From Streptomyces sp. CB09001 (lineage in GTDB: Bacteria; Actinomycetota; Actinomycetes; Streptomycetales; Streptomycetaceae), in the NCBI RefSeq assembly GCF_003369795.1, contig NZ_CP026730.1, positions 7,493,001-7,557,000 of the forward strand: DNA of 64,000 bases. Reading direction: 5' to 3'. This document shows, piece by piece, positions 25,670-33,692 of this stretch. The position numbers and the translations under genes are program-made. Numbering within the stretch: position 1 is the stretch's first letter; each line of letters starts with the position of its first letter. The notes beneath the pieces were generated by a model, which saw only the letters and a list, made by a program, of their open reading frames with translations, was not told the origin of the DNA and made no database searches.

Positions 25670-25830
25670 CGGCCAACGAGCCGGAGAAGCCGGCGATGGC
25701 CGTCGCGATGACCTCGCTGGGACGCCTCGGCCGGCCCGATGATCTCGCGGACGTGGTCGCGTTCCTCGCGGGGCCGGACGGGCGGTGGCCGACGGGCCAG
25801 AACATCCGTGCCAACGGAGGTGTCCTCTGA
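25670..25830 (+). pseudogene. C-terminal remnant of a short-chain dehydrogenase (SDR)
   Basis: About 50 codons ending in MTSLGRLGRPDDLADVVAFL, then GPDGRWPTGQNIRANGGVL and TGA: the conserved C-terminus of classical SDRs. No Rossmann domain, catalytic Tyr or start signal is found upstream; the DNA between it and the secreted protein (25605-25670) is too short for one. A decayed gene end. Confidence 0.75.
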
Positions 25831-25891
25831 GGGGTGCGGCAGAAGGTCGTGATCAGGCGGCCCGAAGCGGCCGCCCGGCCTGTGGCTCGGC

Positions 25892-26764
25892 TCAGCGGCG
25901 GGAGGCGCTCTGTTGGCGAACCGCCGAGATCAGTCCGCCGGGCCGCTCCTCGCCGGGCGGCGGCGCGGTGCTGAGCGGACGGCCGTATGCGGCGGCGCGC
26001 TCGCGCAGGGTGTGGCTCTCGGCCTCCCAGCCGTGCCCGGCCAGCCAGCCCACCGGGTCGTCGGGCATCTCCGAGATCCACATGGACGCCGCCGATCCCG
26101 GCGCCGCGTCCGCGCCGAAGCGCTCGACCACGCCGCGCGAGCCCAACGTCAGCCCCATCCGGCTTCCTGCCGCCGACCGCGTGCCGACGCGGGCGAGCAG
26201 CAGCTCCACCGCGTCCTCGGGCAGATAGATCAGCAGTCCCTCGGCGATCCACGCGGTCGGCACGGCCGAGTCGTGACCTGCGGCCGCCAGCGCGCCCGGC
26301 CAGTCCTCACGCAGATCCACGGCGACGGTGATCCGCTCGCAGCGTGCGACGGCGCGCTCCTGGCGAAGTACCGAGGCCTTGAAATCCAGTGGGGCGGCGG
26401 TGTCGACCTCGAACAGCCGGGTGCCCTCGGGCCAGTCCATCCGGAAGGCCCGGCTGTCCATGCCGGCGCCGAGCAGCACGACCTGTCGGATTCCGGACGC
26501 GGAGGCCTGCCGCAACAGGTCGTCGAGGAACTTCGTCCTGATGACGATGGAGTGCGACACGGCCAGCCGCCGGCGTCGCGCGGCCTCGTCGTCGGACACC
26601 GACGGGGAAGAGGGCCACAGGCCGCCTGCGGCGGCGAAGGCACGCGCCAGCGGGTCGCGGAACAGTGGGCTCTCCCGCTCGGTCTCCAGCGCCCGAACCC
26701 TGGCCACCCCCACCGCCGTGGCCCACACTCCCGACGGCCGCACCCGCTCCCGCTCATCAGCCAT
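25892..26764 (-). CDS. SAM-dependent methyltransferase, TIGR00027/leucine carboxyl methyltransferase family
   Basis: 290-aa protein of the family abundant in mycobacteria and Streptomyces (TIGR00027). Diagnostic segments are SGVWATAVGVARVRALET, SPLFRDPLARAF, RTKFLDDLL, QVVLLGAGMDSRAFRMDWP (SAM-binding), LFEVDTAAPLDFKASVL and WIAEGLLIYLPEDAV. Start ATG at 26762-26764. The substrate of this family is not known in general. It is monocistronic and tail-to-tail with the SDR remnant. Confidence 0.88.
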   Translation of the reverse strand: MADERERVRPSGVWATAVGVARVRALETERESPLFRDPLARAFAAAGGLWPSSPSVSDDEAARRRRLAVSHSIVIRTKFLDDLLRQASASGIRQVVLLGAGMDSRAFRMDWPEGTRLFEVDTAAPLDFKASVLRQERAVARCERITVAVDLREDWPGALAAAGHDSAVPTAWIAEGLLIYLPEDAVELLLARVGTRSAAGSRMGLTLGSRGVVERFGADAAPGSAASMWISEMPDDPVGWLAGHGWEAESHTLRERAAAYGRPLSTAPPPGEERPGGLISAVRQQSASRR

Positions 26765-26944
26765 CGTGCCAGCCTAGAGGAACGGATTCCCAGAGACCCG
26801 AAGAGGAGAGCCGGGCTCATGCCTGCACAGCCGTCATCACGCGGGGCCGGTGACGGCTGGTGAGGCGTTGTGCGGGGATCGAGCACCTGTGCGCCCCGCA
26901 GGCTCTCTCCCCGACGTGGCGCGGTGCGGCGCACGGTCGGATGC

Positions 26945-27154
26945 ATGGGGCATACAGGTGAAGCGTGTGCGGGACGCGGGGACGGCACGGACTGCCCGAA
27001 CGGGGAGGACGCCGTCGTGGACGGGCCGCGGTGCGAGGAGTGCCGGCACCACTGGGAGCTGGACCAGACCGAGCCCGACCGGCGTGCGGCCCCGGACGAC
27101 GGGACGACCCGGCCGCTGGGGGAGCCGGGGGAGGCCGGGAGCGAAGCCGCGTAG
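26945..27154 (+). CDS. Possible small Cys-containing protein (69 aa)
   Basis: A short frame beginning MGHTGEACAGRGDGTDCPNG with a later CEEC and HHW, followed by an acidic tail. The two Cys groups could form a small zinc site. No clear ribosome-binding site precedes the ATG and length alone is weak evidence; it is included because the residues look selected (acidic, Cys/His clustered) and the neighbouring genes both lie on the other strand. The remaining stretches 26765-26944 and 27155-27167 show nothing else. Confidence 0.3.
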   Translation: MGHTGEACAGRGDGTDCPNGEDAVVDGPRCEECRHHWELDQTEPDRRAAPDDGTTRPLGEPGEAGSEAA

Positions 27155-27167
27155 GTTTCGGGCTCGG

Positions 27168-28139
27168 TCAGGGGCGGAGCAGGTCGGTTGAGACGGTCCA
27201 CAGGCGCTTGGCGGCGGCGGGGTCCAGTGCCCATTCCTTGACGCCGTGCGGGTGCTGCGCGAGGTCGGCGTCGTTCGGCACGGTGTAGGCCTCCTGCCCG
27301 TCGTCGAGATAGTGGCCCCCGGAGTGGGCGAACTCGGGGGCGACGGCCGCGACGACACTGGTGGCGGCTCCCTGCTCGACCGTTTTGTAGGTGAAGACTC
27401 CGGCAGCCTCGGCCGCGTCGAGCGAAGCCTTCTGTTCCGGTGTGAAGTTCCGCTGCAGACCCGTCGCGACACCGCCGGGATTGACCGCGTTCGCGACGAT
27501 GCCGTCGGACGCCCACCGGCGGGTCGCCTCGACGGCGAAGAGGGAGTTCGCCGTCTTCGACTGTGCGTAGGCGGTCTGCGGGTCGTGGCCGCGGTGTTCG
27601 AAGTGGAGGTCGTCGAAGTCGACGCCGGACCGCATGTGCGCCGTCGAACTGACCGAGACGATCCGTGCTCCGTCGCGTTCGGCCGCGCCGCGGGCCAGGG
27701 ACCGGTGCAGCCCGGTGGCCAGGGCGAAGTGGCCGAGATGGTTCGTCGCGAAGTGCAGTTCCCAGCCCTCGGGCGTCCGTTCGAGCCCGCCGGTGACCAC
27801 GCCGGCGTTGTTGACGAGCAGGTGGAGCGGGCCGTCCCAGGCGTCGACGAACCGTGTGACACCGGACCGGTCGGCGAGGTCGAGTCGGACGACGCGGGGC
27901 GGGGCCGCGCCGGTCGACCTGCCGATCGCCTCGGCGGCGGAGACACCCGCAGCCGTGTTCCGCACGGCGAGCGTCACGTCCGCCCCGGCAGCGGTCAGCG
28001 CACGAGCCGTCTCGATGCCGAGCCCGGAGGACGCTCCCGTCACGATCGCACGGACACCGGTGAGGTCGACGTCCTCCAGCACCTCGGCCGCGGTGCTGGA
28101 GGAGGTGAACGGGGTGGAGACGAGCCGGCGAGTATCCAT
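27168..28139 (-). CDS. Short-chain dehydrogenase/reductase (retinol dehydrogenase-like)
   Basis: About 323-aa SDR, NAD(P)-dependent oxidoreductase. AIVTGASSGLGIETARAL is the TGxxxGxG cofactor motif, LLVNNAGV the NNAG motif, and IVSVSSTAHMRSG plus YAQSKTAN give the catalytic Ser and YxxxK. The ATG at 28139 is preferred over one at 28163 because the latter lies inside the palindrome at 28147-28174. Divergent from a TetR gene 62 bp away that most likely controls it. Substrate unknown. Confidence 0.88.
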   Translation of the reverse strand: MDTRRLVSTPFTSSSTAAEVLEDVDLTGVRAIVTGASSGLGIETARALTAAGADVTLAVRNTAAGVSAAEAIGRSTGAAPPRVVRLDLADRSGVTRFVDAWDGPLHLLVNNAGVVTGGLERTPEGWELHFATNHLGHFALATGLHRSLARGAAERDGARIVSVSSTAHMRSGVDFDDLHFEHRGHDPQTAYAQSKTANSLFAVEATRRWASDGIVANAVNPGGVATGLQRNFTPEQKASLDAAEAAGVFTYKTVEQGAATSVVAAVAPEFAHSGGHYLDDGQEAYTVPNDADLAQHPHGVKEWALDPAAAKRLWTVSTDLLRP

Positions 28140-28146
28140 GACTCGA

Positions 28147-28174
28147 CTATACGAACTAGACATGATTTGTATAG
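28147..28174. promoter_or_regulatory. Probable TetR operator between SDR and TetR genes
   Basis: CTATACGAA at 28147-28155 and TTTGTATAG at 28166-28174 form an inverted repeat with 8 of 9 matching positions around a 10-bp spacer, in the 62-bp divergent intergenic region. It sits just upstream of both starts, the usual place for an autoregulating TetR. Confidence 0.65.
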
Positions 28175-28201
28175 CGCGACCGACGCTCGTATGCTCACCG
28201 C

Positions 28202-28774
28202 ATGAGCAGTCGCGACGCCGACCAATCGCCCTCGACGGGTACGGATGCCGACCGTCGGACCATGGTTCTGGAGTCCGCCATGGCCACGTTCGCGCGTTTC
28301 GGTTACCGGAAGACTTCGATGGAGGAGGTGGCGCGGGCGGCGCGGATCTCCCGGCCGGGCCTCTACTTCCTCTTCTCCTCGAAGGAGACCCTCTTCCGTG
28401 CCGCGGTCACCCAGGCCCTGCACCGCGACATCACCGCGGTCGAACAGGCCCTTGCCGACGGTGACCGCCCCCTTCCGGAGCGCCTCGTCGAGGCGTTCGA
28501 CCACTGGGCGGGCCGCTACGTCGGCCCACTGGCGCGCGATGCCGCGACGGTGATCGAGGACAACCCCGGCATCCTCGGAGAGGTCGTCGAGGTCATGCCG
28601 CGACGCTTCGAGGAGTTGATCACAGACGCGATCACCGTCGCCACGGGACGAGAGAAGGCCGTCCAGATCGCGCAGACGATGATCAGTGCGTCGACGGGAC
28701 TCAAGCACCAGGTCGGATCAAGGGAGTCGTACCTGCAACGCCTGGCGGTGGCCACCGGTCTCCTGGTGGGCTGA
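28202..28774 (+). CDS. TetR-family regulator of the divergent SDR
   Basis: 190-aa protein. The N-terminal helix-turn-helix (~20-65) reads ATFARFGYRKTSMEEVARAA, then ISRPGLYFLFSSKETLF, the canonical TetR pattern. The C-terminal ligand domain is not assignable. Divergent from the SDR gene, with an operator-like palindrome between them; it probably represses both until an effector, perhaps an SDR substrate, binds. Confidence 0.88.
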   Translation: MSSRDADQSPSTGTDADRRTMVLESAMATFARFGYRKTSMEEVARAARISRPGLYFLFSSKETLFRAAVTQALHRDITAVEQALADGDRPLPERLVEAFDHWAGRYVGPLARDAATVIEDNPGILGEVVEVMPRRFEELITDAITVATGREKAVQIAQTMISASTGLKHQVGSRESYLQRLAVATGLLVG

Positions 28775-28824
28775 AGCGCTCCGGTGGCCACGTGCGTTCT
28801 TCGTCGATCCCCCGCGCGACGCGG

Positions 28825-29193
28825 TCAGGCGCGGTCGTGGAGGGTGACGTGGTAGCCATCGGGGTCGGCGAAGGTGAACGTCCGGCCGAAGGGCCCGTCG
28901 ACCGGCGCGGAGACGATGGTGCGACCGTCGGCGACGAGGGCATCGTGGACGGCCTGGACGTCGGTGGCGTGGAGCCAGATCGCGGCACCGATGCCGGGCT
29001 GGGCGACGGACGCGAGATCGGTGCCGGGAACGACGTCGCGGAGTGCGAAGGCGATCGGCTTCGTCTCGAAGACGACGGCGTGCGGAGGTCCGGCCTGAGA
29101 CCGGACGAGTCCGAGGTGCCGCTCGTAGAACGCCTGCGAGGCGTCGAGGTCGCGTACCTGGAGTGAGATGAAGTCGGGACCGGTGGCGGGCAT
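28825..29193 (-). CDS. VOC/glyoxalase-fold protein
   Basis: 122-aa protein of the vicinal oxygen chelate superfamily (FISLQVRDLDASQAFYERHLGL; FTFADPDGYHVTLHD). The ATG at 29193 is chosen because AGGAG lies 7 bp upstream; longer in-frame versions would run into the operator. Such proteins bind metal and act in resistance, isomerisation or dioxygenation; no specific role can be read. It is divergent from a MarR gene. Confidence 0.85.
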   Translation of the reverse strand: MPATGPDFISLQVRDLDASQAFYERHLGLVRSQAGPPHAVVFETKPIAFALRDVVPGTDLASVAQPGIGAAIWLHATDVQAVHDALVADGRTIVSAPVDGPFGRTFTFADPDGYHVTLHDRA

Positions 29194-29213
29194 GACGATA
29201 CTCCTTCTCTTCA

Positions 29214-29229
29214 TGTCAGATTCCTGACA
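29214..29229. promoter_or_regulatory. MarR operator copy 1, TGTCAG-N4-CTGACA
   Basis: Perfect 6-bp arms around ATTC. It has the same arms as the copy at 29242-29257, centre-to-centre 28 bp, within the VOC/MarR divergent region. It lies 20 bp upstream of the VOC start. Confidence 0.75.
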
Positions 29230-29241
29230 CAGGTCATCGTA

Positions 29242-29257
29242 TGTCAGAATGCTGACA
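29242..29257. promoter_or_regulatory. MarR operator copy 2, TGTCAG-N4-CTGACA, touching the marR start codon
   Basis: Perfect arms around AATG; outward extension gives ATGTCAG...CTGACAT. The last base is the A of the MarR ATG, so the site occupies the place where a ribosome-binding site would be. This suggests autorepression and perhaps a leaderless marR transcript. Confidence 0.75.
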
Positions 29258-29706
29258 TGAGTCAAAAGGGTGCAGGCGTCGACCTGGACAAATCACTGGG
29301 CTACCTGCTCAAGGAAGCTTCGAGCGCCCTGCGCGCAGCCATGGAGGAGGTGTTGCGGCCACTCGGTATGAGCGTGACGCACTACTCATGCCTCGAACTG
29401 CTGGCTCAACGACCGGGCTTGTCGAACTCCGAGCTCGCGCGGGGCGCGTTCGTGACCCGACAGACGATGAACGTGCTGCTCCAGGCCCTGGAACGAGACG
29501 GCTACGTGACCAGGCCCGAGGCGGCGCCCGTCGGGAAGGCTCTTCCCGCGCGGCTCACGCCTCGCGGACGACGGAGCCTGGAGAAGGCGACCGTGGCGGT
29601 CCGTTCCGTCGAGCTCAGAATGCTGACCGGCATGTCCGAGGACGAGCAGTCGGGCGCGTTCAGGATCCTGCAGAGCATGATTCATTCCCTGCGCGACGGG
29701 AAGTGA
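29257..29706 (+). CDS. MarR-family regulator divergent from the VOC gene
   Basis: 149-aa winged-helix protein: LRAAMEEVLRPLGMSVTHYS, CLELLAQRPGLSNSELARGA, VTRQTMNVLLQALERDGYV and LTPRGRRSLEKA follow the MarR order. It likely represses itself and the VOC gene through the two identical palindromes upstream. No Shine-Dalgarno sequence is visible before the ATG, which overlaps operator copy 2. Confidence 0.88.
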   Translation: MSQKGAGVDLDKSLGYLLKEASSALRAAMEEVLRPLGMSVTHYSCLELLAQRPGLSNSELARGAFVTRQTMNVLLQALERDGYVTRPEAAPVGKALPARLTPRGRRSLEKATVAVRSVELRMLTGMSEDEQSGAFRILQSMIHSLRDGK

Positions 29707-29887
29707 AGGGCGGGGCGCATCCGTTCGCCCCTCCGCCATGTATCCGTCGTCTGCGGGCTGCCCGGGCGATGCGCGCCCTCCGCCTCCGCTCTCGATCATG
29801 TGGCGTCGTCCCAGTGACTGGTGCGGTCGCGAACCGTACGCCGGACTCGCGTCGGCATCACCCGCTCCCCGACGAAGGAGACAGCTC

Positions 29888-31198
29888 GTGCACGCGTTCA
29901 CAAGACGCCGTTCCGGTTTCGTCGCCGCGACGGCGACCCTGGTGTTCACCGCCGCTGTCGCGGCCGTACCCTCGGCGGACGCCTCGGCGCTCGCCGCACC
30001 CCCGGAGGTCGTTCCCCGCGCCGAGACCGCCGCCCTGTTCGACGACGACGAGGGCGGCAACGCGAACGCCGACGACCCGGCGATCTGGCGCAACGCCGCC
30101 GACCCGGACGCCAGCCTCGTCATCGCCACGGCGAAGGAGGGCGGCCTGCGGGTCTACGATCTCGACGCCCGGCAGGTGCAGTCGGTCCCCGCGCCCGAGG
30201 CGCCCGGAGCGGAGGACGCTCCGGGCCGCTTCAACAACGTCGACCTGGTGCACGGGACGACCGTGGGGTCCGGCGCCACGGACCTGGCGGTCGTCAGCGA
30301 CCGCGGCAGCGACAAGCTGCGCGTCTACCGCGTCGACGGCGACCGGCCGGACGCCCCGCTCACCGATGTCACCGACGCCTCCGCGCCGTGGATCTTCTCC
30401 GGCTCCCAGGTGGAGGTCAACGAGGAGAAAACCGCCTACGGCCTCGCCACGTACACCGACTTCGCGACCGGCAGGTCCTACGCGCTCGTCAGCCAGAACG
30501 CGACCACCCGCATCGCGCTGCTGGAGCTGACCCCGACACGCGACGGCAAGGTCACCTACCGGAAGATCCGCACCCTGGACCTGCCCGCCGCCTTCACGAT
30601 GCCCGACGGCACGAAGTGGTCCCCGTGCGGGGAACCCGGCGAAGGCCCGCAGGTCGAGGGCATGGTCGTCGACCCCGAGACGGGCATGCTCTTCGCCGGG
30701 CAGGAGGATGTGGGCATCTGGCGCCTGCGGGCCGACCTCGGGGGCGGTCCGGTCCTGCAGGACAAGGTCCGGGAGTACGGCGTGCCGGCCACGTACGACG
30801 AGGCCTCGGACGAGTGCGTGGCCGGTGACGACCCCGGTTTCGGCGGTGTGCGGGTGTCGGCGGACGTCGAGGGACTGACCCTGCTCCAGCAGGACGACGG
30901 AGACGGCTACCTGCTCACCTCCAGTCAGGGCGACGACACCTTCGCCGCCTACGACCGCGAACGGTCCGACGACTACGAGTACGAGGGCGGCTTCCGGGTG
31001 GGTGCCGCGTCCGAGGCGCTGGACGGATCCGAGGAGTGCGACGGCGCGGACGTACTCGCCGAGCCGCTCGGCAGCAGGTACCCCGACGGCCTGCTCGTCG
31101 TCCAGGACGGTCACATGGCTCCGGAGGACGGCGACCGGGAAGCCACCGGCTTCAAGTTCGTCGACCTCGCCGACGTCCTGAAGGCGCTCGACGACTGA
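29888..31198 (+). CDS. Secreted beta-propeller phytase (3-phytase family)
   Basis: 436-aa secreted phosphatase. The GTG at 29888 has AAGGAGA 6 bp upstream and begins a Sec signal peptide (FTRRRSGFVAATATLVFTAA, cleavage near ASALAA). The mature chain matches beta-propeller phytases: DDPAIWRNAADPDASLVIAT, KEGGLRVYDLDARQVQ, FNNVDLVHG, GQEDVGIWRL, ADVEGLTLL, GYLLTSSQGDDTFAAYDR and RYPDGLLVVQDGH. These enzymes use calcium to release phosphate from phytate outside the cell. Monocistronic. No PHO-box could be identified with confidence. Confidence 0.9.
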   Translation: MHAFTRRRSGFVAATATLVFTAAVAAVPSADASALAAPPEVVPRAETAALFDDDEGGNANADDPAIWRNAADPDASLVIATAKEGGLRVYDLDARQVQSVPAPEAPGAEDAPGRFNNVDLVHGTTVGSGATDLAVVSDRGSDKLRVYRVDGDRPDAPLTDVTDASAPWIFSGSQVEVNEEKTAYGLATYTDFATGRSYALVSQNATTRIALLELTPTRDGKVTYRKIRTLDLPAAFTMPDGTKWSPCGEPGEGPQVEGMVVDPETGMLFAGQEDVGIWRLRADLGGGPVLQDKVREYGVPATYDEASDECVAGDDPGFGGVRVSADVEGLTLLQQDDGDGYLLTSSQGDDTFAAYDRERSDDYEYEGGFRVGAASEALDGSEECDGADVLAEPLGSRYPDGLLVVQDGHMAPEDGDREATGFKFVDLADVLKALDD

Positions 31199-31294
31199 CA
31201 GCCGCCGCCGTGGAAGGTGCCGAGTGCCGGCCACGGCCGGCGCGGTCTGTCCGTCGCCCAGGTCAAGCGACGAGCAGGCGGAGGCCGAGATCTG

Positions 31295-31357
31295 CCGCGT
31301 GCGAACGCTCACACGGGCCAACTCGGCCACGCGTCCCACGGTCCAGTGATCCTTCAC
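31295..31357 (-). pseudogene. N-terminal fragment of a MerR-family regulator
   Basis: From a GTG at 31357 the frame reads VKDHWTVGRVAELARVSVRT, the start of a MerR winged helix (normally followed by LHHYDEIGLL), but here the next residues are unrelated. Only the first 20 or so codons remain. Confidence 0.5.
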
Positions 31358-31665
31358 GGCACCGACTATGCGGCCTGACGCCACGTGAGGGTCCAGACCT
31401 TCTCACACAGTGCGATCACGAGACTCATCCTCGCCCGCCCGAGGACCGTCGCAGCCGTCGGACGCGGCTTCAACACCTGAGGTCCCTACCCCGGCCACGT
31501 CGACCCGGGCGGGCAGCCGTCCCGGCCCAACGCGGCGTCCCCATCCTGCCGTGCAACAAGATCCCGATCGGCCAAGATCCCGATCAGCAAGGAGCACACC
31601 AGGTCCGTGGCAGACGGAACCGCCGGACGAGGACGAGCCGGGCGGCCACGGTCCGGGTCCACCCG

Positions 31666-31679
31666 ACGAACGTGTTCGT
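31666..31679. promoter_or_regulatory. Operator copy upstream of TetR, ACGAAC-GT-GTTCGT
   Basis: A perfect 14-bp palindrome 12 bp before the TetR ATG. The same CGAAC-NN-GTTCG box occurs twice before the flavin monooxygenase gene (32460-32487), tying the two promoters to one regulator. Confidence 0.75.
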
Positions 31680-31691
31680 TACGATCGCGAC

Positions 31692-32399
31692 ATGGCAGCG
31701 AGAAGAGACCCGATCAGCCGCCGGGACCGCCCGGCGAAGCCCGCACTGTCCCGGCGGTGGATCGTCGACACCGCGGTGGCGCTCATGCGTGCGGAGGGGC
31801 TGGAGAAGGTCACCATGCGCCGCCTGGCACAGGAGCTGGACACCGGCCCCGCCTCCCTCTACGTGTACGTGGCGAACACCGCCGAACTGCACGCGGCCGT
31901 GCTGGACGCCCTGCTGGGTGAGGTCGACCTCACCGGCGCGGGCGCCGAAGAGGGCTGGCGCGAGCAGCTCCGGGCCGTGCTGATGTCGTACACCCTCGTA
32001 CTGTTCGCACACCCTCAGCTCGCCCGCTCGGCCCTGGTCGCCCGCCCCAGCGGGGAGAACTACCTGCGCCTCGTGGAACGGATCCTCGAGTTGCTCGCCC
32101 GCAGTGGAGCTCCCGGCTCTCAGGTCGCCTGGGGCGTGGACAAGCTCTTGCAGGACGCCACCGCGACCGCCGCCGAGCACGCGACCCAGGCACACGAGCC
32201 GACGTCCCACGAGGACTGGAGCGCCACCGTCCGCGCCCTGCGCGGGGCGGACGAGGCCACCCATCCCGCGATCGCCTCCCACGTGTCCCTCCTCGTCGGC
32301 GGCTCCGCCCGCGACCGGATGCGCTGGTCGTTCGACGTCCTCGTCAACGGGATCACCCGCACGCCCGTCCCTGGTCCGGCCCGGGGCACGGCCGACTGA
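31692..32399 (+). CDS. TetR-family regulator with TetR-class C-terminal domain
   Basis: 235-aa repressor. The DNA-binding part reads PALSRRWIVDTAVALMRAEG, then KVTMRRLAQELDTGPASLYVYV, and TAELHAAVLDALLGEVDL leads into a C-terminal domain of the tetracycline-repressor type (PF02909-like). The ATG at 31692 is used because upstream codons lie across the operator. Identical CGAAC-NN-GTTCG boxes lie before this gene and the next one in the same direction (TetX-like), so it likely represses both. The ligand may be an aromatic substrate of the monooxygenase. Confidence 0.88.
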   Translation: MAARRDPISRRDRPAKPALSRRWIVDTAVALMRAEGLEKVTMRRLAQELDTGPASLYVYVANTAELHAAVLDALLGEVDLTGAGAEEGWREQLRAVLMSYTLVLFAHPQLARSALVARPSGENYLRLVERILELLARSGAPGSQVAWGVDKLLQDATATAAEHATQAHEPTSHEDWSATVRALRGADEATHPAIASHVSLLVGGSARDRMRWSFDVLVNGITRTPVPGPARGTAD

Positions 32400-32458
32400 G
32401 GGGCCGGGCCGGCTGCCGAGCCCGTCACTGCCCAGCCCTCCGGTGAGCGCGCAACGAA

Positions 32459-32487
32459 GCGAACTTGTTCGCTACGAACATGTTCGT
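32459..32487. promoter_or_regulatory. Tandem TetR operators before the flavin monooxygenase
   Basis: GCGAACTTGTTCGC (32459-32472) and ACGAACATGTTCGT (32474-32487), centres 15 bp apart, each a CGAAC-NN-GTTCG palindrome like the one before the tetR gene. They end 41 bp before the monooxygenase ATG, a plausible promoter position. Confidence 0.8.
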
Positions 32488-32528
32488 TACGCTGAAGTTG
32501 TCCGACCCGCGCACCCCTGGAGGCCACC

Positions 32529-33671
32529 ATGAACACCCGGCACCACCCCATCGCGATCATCGGCGGCGGCCTGGGCGGCCTCACCGCGGCCCGCGTCCTG
32601 CATGTGAACGGCATCGAATCCGCGGTCTTCGACCTGGACGCGGGCCCCGAGGCCCGCACACAGGGCGGCATGCTCGACATCCACGAGGAGAACGGCCAGA
32701 AGGCGATCCACGCCGCCGGCCTCCACGACGAGTTCCGCAAGATCATCCACGAGGGCGGCCAGGCGATGCGCCTGGCCGGTCCCGACGGCACCGTCCACGT
32801 CGCCACCGAGGACGTGGGTGACGGCGGCCGCCCCGAGGTCGACCGCGGCGACCTGCGTGGCCTGCTGCTCAACTCCCTCCCTGACGGCACGGTCCACTGG
32901 CGGCGCAGGGCCACCGGCGCCCGGCCGATGGACGACGGCCGGCACGAGGTCACCTTCGCCGACGGTTCGACCGTCACCACCGATCTCCTCATCGGCGCCG
33001 ACGGCGCATGGTCCCGCATCCGGCCACTGCTCTCGGACGCCGAGCCCGCCTACACCGGCATCTCCTTCGTGGAGACCGACCTGCACGAGGCCGACACCCG
33101 CCACCCGGGCAGCGCGGCCGTCGTCGGCGGTGGCTTCTTCATCTGCCTCGGCGACCGGCGCGGCTTCCTCGCCCACCGCGAGACCGACGGCAGCCTCCAC
33201 GTCTACACCGCGCTCAGGGCGGACGAGGACTGGATCGACACCATCGACTTCACCGACCACGGCGCAGCCAAGGCCGCGGTCCTCGCCCACTTCGACGGCT
33301 GGGACGAGGACCTGCGCGGCCTGGTCGCCCACGCGGAGGCCATCACCCCGCGCCGCATCCACGCCCTGCCCGTCGGGCATCGCTGGAAGCGGACCCCCGG
33401 CATCACCCTGCTCGGAGACGCGGCCCACCTGATGTCCCCCTTCGCCGGCGAGGGCGCCAACCTCGCCATGTACGACGGTGCCGAACTCGCCCTGGCCCTC
33501 GCCGCTCACCCCGGCGACACCGAGGCCGCGCTCACGGAGTACGAGGAAGCCCTCTTTCCCCGCAGCGAGGCGTCCGCCATCGAGTCCGCCGACAGCCTGG
33601 ACACCATGTTCGGCACCGACGGCCTGGAGCGGATGATCGCGTTCTTCGGCTCCGGCCGACCAGGAGCCTGA
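32529..33671 (+). CDS. TetX-like FAD-dependent monooxygenase
   Basis: 380-aa flavoprotein of the PHBH-fold group A monooxygenases. AIIGGGLGGLTAARVL is the FAD Rossmann motif, GADGAWSRIRP the DG motif, and LLGDAAHLMSPFAGEGANLA the GD motif. Several stretches follow the tetracycline-inactivating enzyme TetX position by position: GGMLDIHEENGQKAIHAAGL, PEVDRGDLRGLLLNSLPDGT and GHRWKRTPGITLLGDAAHL. It could hydroxylate a tetracycline-like or other polycyclic aromatic. Operators shared with the upstream TetR indicate induction by its ligand. Start ATG at 32529 with GGAGG 6 bp upstream. Confidence 0.88.
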   Translation: MNTRHHPIAIIGGGLGGLTAARVLHVNGIESAVFDLDAGPEARTQGGMLDIHEENGQKAIHAAGLHDEFRKIIHEGGQAMRLAGPDGTVHVATEDVGDGGRPEVDRGDLRGLLLNSLPDGTVHWRRRATGARPMDDGRHEVTFADGSTVTTDLLIGADGAWSRIRPLLSDAEPAYTGISFVETDLHEADTRHPGSAAVVGGGFFICLGDRRGFLAHRETDGSLHVYTALRADEDWIDTIDFTDHGAAKAAVLAHFDGWDEDLRGLVAHAEAITPRRIHALPVGHRWKRTPGITLLGDAAHLMSPFAGEGANLAMYDGAELALALAAHPGDTEAALTEYEEALFPRSEASAIESADSLDTMFGTDGLERMIAFFGSGRPGA

Positions 33672-33692
33672 GCCGGGGTGCAGTAGTCGGCG

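Larger units (their letters stand above)
31199..31691. other. Non-coding gap between phytase and TetR
   Basis: No intact gene. It contains a short MerR-like fragment on the minus strand (31295-31357, listed separately) and, at its right end, the operator at 31666-31679. A 14-nt repeat, AAGATCCCGATCgg/aagatcccgatcag, occurs around 31557-31585. Nothing else was recognised. Confidence 0.6.

Noticed and set aside
29738..29887. N-terminal extension of the phytase
   Set aside because: The residues are Pro/Arg-rich with no signal peptide; the GTG at 29888 has a good ribosome-binding site and starts a proper signal sequence.
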